Of a stretch of DNA of 8,758 bases, positions 6,064 to 8,758 are shown piece by piece (within the stretch, counting starts at the first letter, position 1; every line of letters starts with the position of its first letter). Under the pieces are notes generated by a model that was not told where the DNA came from, ran no database searches, and saw only the letters and a list, made by a program, of their open reading frames with translations. A program made the position numbers and the translations under genes. This stretch comes from CBDBZL01 sp031399025 (GTDB lineage Bacteria > Pseudomonadota > Alphaproteobacteria > Sphingomonadales > Sphingomonadaceae): assembly GCA_031399025.1 (NCBI GenBank), contig JANNOJ010000067.1, forward strand, positions 1-8,758, read 5' to 3'.

Positions 6064-6597
6064 TCACTCGCCGGGGCCGTCGGCGGCGGGCTTGCCGCCG
6101 GCGCCGTCCTTGACCGGCTCGGCCTTCCGGGCCTTGTCCTGCTTCACCACGTCGATGCCCTTGGCGGGCTCGGTCGGGGTGTGCTTCTCGCCAGCGGTCT
6201 CGATGGGCGCGGTCTCGATGGGCGCGGTCTCGACAGGAGCGGCCATCTCGGCATCGTCGGCCTTCGCGGCGGACTTCTTGGCCGCCGCCTGCTTGCCTTC
6301 CTCGCCCACCGCCAAAATGCGCAGCAGGGTCATCTGCTGGCGATGGCCGGCCTTGCGGCGATAATTATGCCGGCGGCGCTTCTTGAAGACCACGACCTTT
6401 TCGCTCTTGGCCTGGGCGATGATCTCGGCCGAGACCATCACCTTGGCCGCGTCGGCCAGCTCGCCGCCCTCGCCCGCGAGCAGGATGTCGCCCAGCGTGA
6501 TCGTGTCGCCCGCCGCGCCGGCCAGCTTCTCGACCGCGATCTTGTCTCCGGCGGCGACGCGATATTGCTTGCCGCCCGTGCGCACTACAGCGAACAT
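6064..6597 (-). CDS. rplU: 50S ribosomal protein L21 (bL21) with long C-terminal tail
   Basis: Residues 1-100 or so are a complete L21, which binds 23S rRNA: MFAVVRTGGKQYRVAAGDKI at the start, then GDTITLGDILL (30-40), and the signature FKKRRRHNYRRKAGHRQQ (71-88) followed by TLLRIL. Typical L21 is about 103 residues; this product is 177. The extra 75 or so residues are rich in Ala, Lys, Glu and Pro, look disordered, and contain a 5-residue repeat (APVET, APIET, APIET, 120-134) encoded by a 15-bp tandem repeat. The frame is continuous and ends 18 nt before rpmA, so the tail is real coding sequence rather than a frameshift artefact. The start ATG 6595-6597 fits the invariant L21 N-terminus, although its upstream Shine-Dalgarno sequence is weak. 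A likely promoter lies about 100 nt upstream, leaving a structured leader. Confidence 0.97.
   Translation of the reverse strand: MFAVVRTGGKQYRVAAGDKIAVEKLAGAAGDTITLGDILLAGEGGELADAAKVMVSAEIIAQAKSEKVVVFKKRRRHNYRRKAGHRQQMTLLRILAVGEEGKQAAAKKSAAKADDAEMAAPVETAPIETAPIETAGEKHTPTEPAKGIDVVKQDKARKAEPVKDGAGGKPAADGPGE
6196..6240. repeat. 15-bp tandem repeat, three copies, within the rplU tail
   Basis: GGTCTCGATGGGCGC occurs at 6196-6210 and 6211-6225 exactly, and at 6226-6240 with three mismatches. On the coding strand each unit specifies A-P-(I/V)-E-T. Because 15 is a multiple of three, gain or loss of units would change the length of the L21 tail without shifting the frame. Confidence 0.85.
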
Positions 6598-6629
6598 CGT
6601 TTAATTTCCGTTTCTCGTCTCGTGCCGCC

Positions 6630-6646
6630 CCGGCGATCGCCGCCGG
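6630..6646 (-). other. Hairpin in the rplU leader
   Basis: CCGGCG (6630-6635) and CGCCGG (6641-6646) are perfect reverse complements with a 5-nt loop, 32 nt upstream of the rplU ATG on the - strand. No T-run follows, so it is not an attenuator terminator by itself. It could be part of a leader bound by a ribosomal protein, but this is speculative. Confidence 0.3.
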
Positions 6647-6702
6647 CAACGCCCGACAGGCGCCGCCGAGCCGGTGCAAGGCGAGCGCCGCAAAGAGCGG
6701 TG

Positions 6703-6747
6703 CCGATACGCAAGCGCCACGCGCCTGTCAACCGCCTGTCAACCGCC
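6703..6747 (-). promoter_or_regulatory. Probable rplU-rpmA promoter with tandem -35-containing repeat
   Basis: On the - strand a perfect TTGACA (6731-6726) is followed after exactly 17 nt by TATCGG (6708-6703), a -10 with its first three bases conserved. The predicted transcript start is near 6696, giving a leader of about 100 nt before the rplU ATG. The -35 region is duplicated: GGCGGTTGACA occurs twice head to tail (6747-6737 and 6736-6726). Only the proximal TTGACA has a usable spacer. The consensus -35 fits a strong growth-linked promoter; the second copy may be an activator or repressor site or a chance duplication. Confidence 0.6.
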
Positions 6748-6825
6748 GGTCGGCCGTCATCGGCCCACCGGAGCGCCGCCGATTTGCTGGCCTGCGGCGC
6801 CCGGGCGGCATATGGGTGTGGGACC

Positions 6826-7335
6826 ATGCCGGCGCCATCTCACCTGTTCCTCCTCCTGATCGCGGCGTGCCTCACGGCCGGCTGCGCGCGGGCGCCGGAG
6901 GGCGCCTATCCCAGCCTGGCGATCCGCGAGGTCGAGCGGGTCGCGGGCACGCTGGCCCCGCCCCCGCCACCCGCGCCCCCACCCGCGCAGCCGACCCCGG
7001 CGACGCTCGACCGACTGGGCGCGCTGACGGCCCAGGCGCAGGCGGCGCATGCCCGCTTGCTGGCGGCCGCGCCAGCCGCGCGGCGCACCGTGGGCGCGGG
7101 GACGGGCGCGATGGTCGGGAGCGAGGCGTGGGCGCAGGCGCAGATGGCGCTGTCCGGGCTCGAGACGGTCCGCTCGGAGGCGATGATCGCCCTCGCCGAG
7201 CTCGACCGCATCTATGTCGACGCCGCCATCGCCAGCGAGGACCTCAGCCGCATCGAAGCCGAACGCGACGCGGTGGCGGCCATGGTGGACGAACAGAACG
7301 CGCTCATCGCCGCGCTCCGGGCGGCCCTGCGCTGA
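6826..7335 (+). CDS. Small proline-rich lipoprotein of unknown function
   Basis: A 169-residue protein that I do not recognise as a named family. It starts with a hydrophobic signal (HLFLLLIAACLTAGC, residues 6-20) ending in a lipobox-like T-A-G-C, so Cys20 is the expected lipidation site after signal peptidase II cleavage. The n-region lacks Lys or Arg, which is unusual and lowers certainty. Residues 45-58 are a Pro/Ala linker. From about 60 to the end it is Ala-rich and helix-forming; 115-169, with VRSEAMIALAELDRIYV and EDLSRIEAERDAVAAMVDEQ, looks like an amphipathic helix or coiled coil. A periplasmic, membrane-anchored protein is likely. ATG 6826 has GGGA a few bases upstream; the frame is open far to the left, but that part is antisense to rplU-rpmA. 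It is divergent from rplU (228 bp) and convergent with moaE, sharing a terminator-like hairpin. Confidence 0.75.
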   Translation: MPAPSHLFLLLIAACLTAGCARAPEGAYPSLAIREVERVAGTLAPPPPPAPPPAQPTPATLDRLGALTAQAQAAHARLLAAAPAARRTVGAGTGAMVGSEAWAQAQMALSGLETVRSEAMIALAELDRIYVDAAIASEDLSRIEAERDAVAAMVDEQNALIAALRAALR

Positions 7336-7361
7336 GGCGCTCGCCGCCCGGGCCTCAGCGC
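7329..7361. terminator. Hairpin carrying both stop codons of convergent genes, possible bidirectional terminator
   Basis: GCGCTGAGGC (7329-7338) and GCCTCAGCGC (7352-7361) are perfect reverse complements: a 10-bp stem with a 13-nt loop. Each arm holds the CGC TGA end of one gene, the lipoprotein gene on + (stop 7333-7335) and moaE on - (stop 7355-7357). It is symmetric, so it would form in both transcripts. No T-run follows on either side, so termination efficiency is uncertain. Confidence 0.5.
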
Positions 7362-7813
7362 CAGCGGGCGAGGTCGGTATGGTCTACCCGACGCGGTTCG
7401 ATCCAGTGCCAGCCGCCGGCGCGCAGCTCGCGCTTCCAGAACCAGGCATCGGACTTGAGGTGGTCCATGGTGAAATCCACCGCCTCGATCGCCCCGCGCC
7501 GGTGGCGGGCGGCGGCCGCGACGAGCACGATCGGTTCGCCCACGCGCAACATCCCGGATCGGTGGACGAGCAGGATACCCATCAGCCCGAACCGGTCGAT
7601 CGCCTGCTGCGCCAGCGCCGCCATGCCCGGCCGGGTGAGCGGTTCGTAATGCGACAGCTCCAGCCCCTCCACTTCCTCCCCCGGCCCTGCATCCGCGCGC
7701 ACCTCGCCCACGAAGGTACACACGCCGCCGAGGCCCGGGTGGGCCTGGGTGAATGGCAGCAGGTAGTCGCCGGGCCGGAACGGCTCGGTCAGCAGGTGGA
7801 CCATGCGCGCCAT
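7355..7813 (-). CDS. moaE: Molybdopterin synthase catalytic subunit MoaE
   Basis: MoaE is the large subunit of molybdopterin synthase. With thiocarboxylated MoaD it converts cyclic pyranopterin monophosphate (precursor Z) to molybdopterin in the cytoplasm. The 152-residue product has family length (about 150) and key residues: FVGEVR ending at R39, HRSGMLRVGEPIV (84-96), the H104-R105 pair, and MDHLKSDAWFWKRE (116-129) with the catalytic lysines K120 and K127. HYEPLT (55-60) is also typical. Two candidate starts exist, ATG 7811-7813 and ATG 7802-7804; neither has a strong Shine-Dalgarno sequence, and the longer one is given. It lies 16 nt after the moaD stop and is the last gene of the moa operon seen here. 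It ends in the hairpin shared with the convergent lipoprotein gene. Confidence 0.96.
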   Translation of the reverse strand: MARMVHLLTEPFRPGDYLLPFTQAHPGLGGVCTFVGEVRADAGPGEEVEGLELSHYEPLTRPGMAALAQQAIDRFGLMGILLVHRSGMLRVGEPIVLVAAAARHRRGAIEAVDFTMDHLKSDAWFWKRELRAGGWHWIEPRRVDHTDLARWR

Positions 7814-7829
7814 GCCGGGTGCGCTGGCT

Positions 7830-8072
7830 TCAGCCGCCGCTGACCGGCGGGAGCAGCGCGACCTCGTCGCCGTCGGCGGCGGCCAGCGCGGTCTTGTCGG
7901 GCAGCAGCGCGCCGTTCACCGCCAGGCGGACGCGCGCCTGCTGCACCGCTTCGCCCAGCGCGCCGTGGAGTTGGCCCAGCAGGCCGGACCAGTCGAGCGG
8001 CCCCGCTACCTCCCGGTCCGGCGCGCCGGCGAGGTCGGCCAGCCGGCCCAGGAAGACAAGCTTGACCGCCAT
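7830..8072 (-). CDS. moaD: Molybdopterin synthase sulfur-carrier subunit MoaD
   Basis: An 80-residue ubiquitin-like protein ending in PPVSGG. The terminal Gly-Gly is the residue pair adenylated by MoeB and then thiocarboxylated, so that MoaD supplies the dithiolene sulfur to MoaE. Other family traits are the opening VKLVFLGRLADLAG (3-16), RLAVNGALL (49-57) and DGDEVALLPPVSGG (67-80). The length is normal (about 81). Its ATG (8070-8072) is only 4 nt downstream of the moaA stop, so the two are probably translationally coupled. moaE follows after 16 nt. MoeB and MoaC are not encoded in the window. Confidence 0.96.
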   Translation of the reverse strand: MAVKLVFLGRLADLAGAPDREVAGPLDWSGLLGQLHGALGEAVQQARVRLAVNGALLPDKTALAAADGDEVALLPPVSGG

Positions 8073-8076
8073 GGCC

Positions 8077-8758
8077 TCAGCCCCCGGTCACCGACATGTG
8101 GCGCGGCTGGGTGGGCGCGCCGCCATGCTCGATGCGGAACTGGTGCCGCTCGGGCTTGATCCGCATCGCCTCGTCGAGCGCGGCGGCAAGGTTGGCGTCG
8201 CACCCAGCACCGGACAGGGGCGAGCGCAGCGCGGCGCGCAGGTCCACCTTCTCCGCGCCGCCGAGGCAGGCGTAGAGTTCGCCCGTGGCGGTGACGCGGA
8301 TGCGGTTGCAGCTGGCGCAGAAATTATTGGTCAGCGGGGTGATGAAGCCCAACCGGCCGCCGGTCTCGCGCACGCGCACGTAGCGCGCCGGGCCGCCGGT
8401 CTGGTGGTCGATGTCCTCCATCGAGAAGCGCGCGGCGAGGCGCGAGCGCACGATCGACAGCGGCAGATATTGCCCGAGCCGGTCGTCGCCGATGTCGCCG
8501 AGCGGCATCACCTCGATGATGGTGATGTCCATGCCGCGGCCGTGCGCCCAGGCGACGAGATCGCCGAGCTCATCCTCGTTGACGCCCTTGAGCGCGACCG
8601 CATTGATCTTGACCTTGAGACCCGCCGCCTGGGCCGCGTCGATGCCGGCGAGCACGTCGGCCAGCTTGTCGCGGCGCGAAAGCTGCTGGAACAGCCCGGG
8701 GTCCAGCGTATCGAGCGAGACGTTGACGCGCGCGACGCCGGCCGCCGCGAGGGCTGGC
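8077..8758 (-). CDS. moaA: GTP 3',8-cyclase MoaA, C-terminal two-thirds (5' end outside window)
   Basis: MoaA is the radical-SAM enzyme that rearranges GTP to 3',8-cyclo-7,8-dihydro-GTP, the first step of molybdenum cofactor synthesis. The frame enters from the right edge and gives 226 residues of a protein usually about 330 long. Visible family segments are VNVSLDTLDP, VKINAVALKGVN, and the C-terminal [4Fe-4S] cluster motif C-x2-C-x13-C (Cys codons at 8317-8319, 8308-8310 and 8266-8268) within NNFCASCNRIRVTATGELYA and CLGG. The protein ends in MSVTGG, the conserved C-terminal Gly-Gly tail needed for activity. The N-terminal radical-SAM CxxxCxxC cluster lies outside. The apparent start at 8655 is an internal GTG valine codon; coding continues through 8757. 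moaD begins 4 nt after its stop. Confidence 0.97.
   Translation of the reverse strand, partial: PALAAAGVARVNVSLDTLDPGLFQQLSRRDKLADVLAGIDAAQAAGLKVKINAVALKGVNEDELGDLVAWAHGRGMDITIIEVMPLGDIGDDRLGQYLPLSIVRSRLAARFSMEDIDHQTGGPARYVRVRETGGRLGFITPLTNNFCASCNRIRVTATGELYACLGGAEKVDLRAALRSPLSGAGCDANLAAALDEAMRIKPERHQFRIEHGGAPTQPRHMSVTGG

Noticed and set aside
5788..6825. Very long + strand open frame running antisense through rpmA and rplU into the lipoprotein gene
   Set aside because: It is the antisense shadow of two certain ribosomal protein genes in GC-rich DNA. Only the part from ATG 6826 has a start, a signal peptide and independent coding character.
1..8758. Search for CRISPR array, insertion sequence, integrase, toxin-antitoxin pair, phage genes or a biosynthetic cluster
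   Set aside because: No regularly spaced direct repeats, terminal inverted repeats, transposase or defence-type motifs were seen. The genes are ordinary core or near-core functions.

Overview
This window reads as a chromosomal housekeeping segment from a high-GC alphaproteobacterium. The best guess is Sphingomonadales (Sphingomonas, Novosphingobium or Erythrobacteraceae-like). That guess rests on GC-rich third codon positions, the protein flavour of L21/L27, AstD and the PF10118-type protein, and the gene neighbourhood. No tRNA, rRNA, CRISPR array, insertion sequence, phage gene or integrase was found. Genes are densely packed on both strands, with several convergent pairs separated by a few bases or overlapping.

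Layout from left to right. (1) The 3' end of astD (arginine succinyltransferase pathway) is followed by a strong 12-bp hairpin terminator and a roughly 240-bp intergenic region unusually rich in inverted repeats. (2) rarD (EamA-type permease, + strand) converges on pyrC (dihydroorotase, - strand) with a 6-nt gap. (3) pyrC is divergent from ygfZ (folate-binding Fe-S maintenance protein). The stop codon of ygfZ overlaps that of a convergent TetR regulator inside a 10-bp palindrome. (4) The TetR gene is divergent from a PF10118 'metal-dependent hydrolase' gene. Only 27 nt separate the start codons, and a perfect 14-bp palindrome overlaps the regulator's start codon, so this looks like a self-contained regulator/target pair. 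(5) A GNAT acetyltransferase gene (- strand) converges on the hydrolase gene. Upstream of the GNAT gene lies a textbook intrinsic terminator ending the rplU-rpmA (L21-L27) operon, also on the - strand. The rplU promoter region has a consensus -35 box inside a tandem duplication. (6) Divergent from rplU is a gene for a small proline-rich lipoprotein of unknown function. It converges on moaE, and a perfect 10-bp hairpin carries both stop codons. (7) moaE, moaD and the 3' two-thirds of moaA form a - strand molybdopterin biosynthesis operon (order moaA-moaD-moaE) that runs off the right edge.

How the genes work together: the Mo-cofactor trio acts in one pathway (GTP to cyclic pyranopterin precursor to molybdopterin), rplU-rpmA supplies two large-subunit ribosomal proteins, and TetR plus PF10118 is probably one regulatory unit. 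The other genes are single-gene housekeeping functions. I see no large undescribed system. The most interesting signals are the diiron-like ligand pattern in the so-called hydrolase, the possibly leaderless divergent TetR/PF10118 promoter, the structured region upstream of rarD, the alternative fold around the rpmA terminator, and the repeat-bearing tail of L21.
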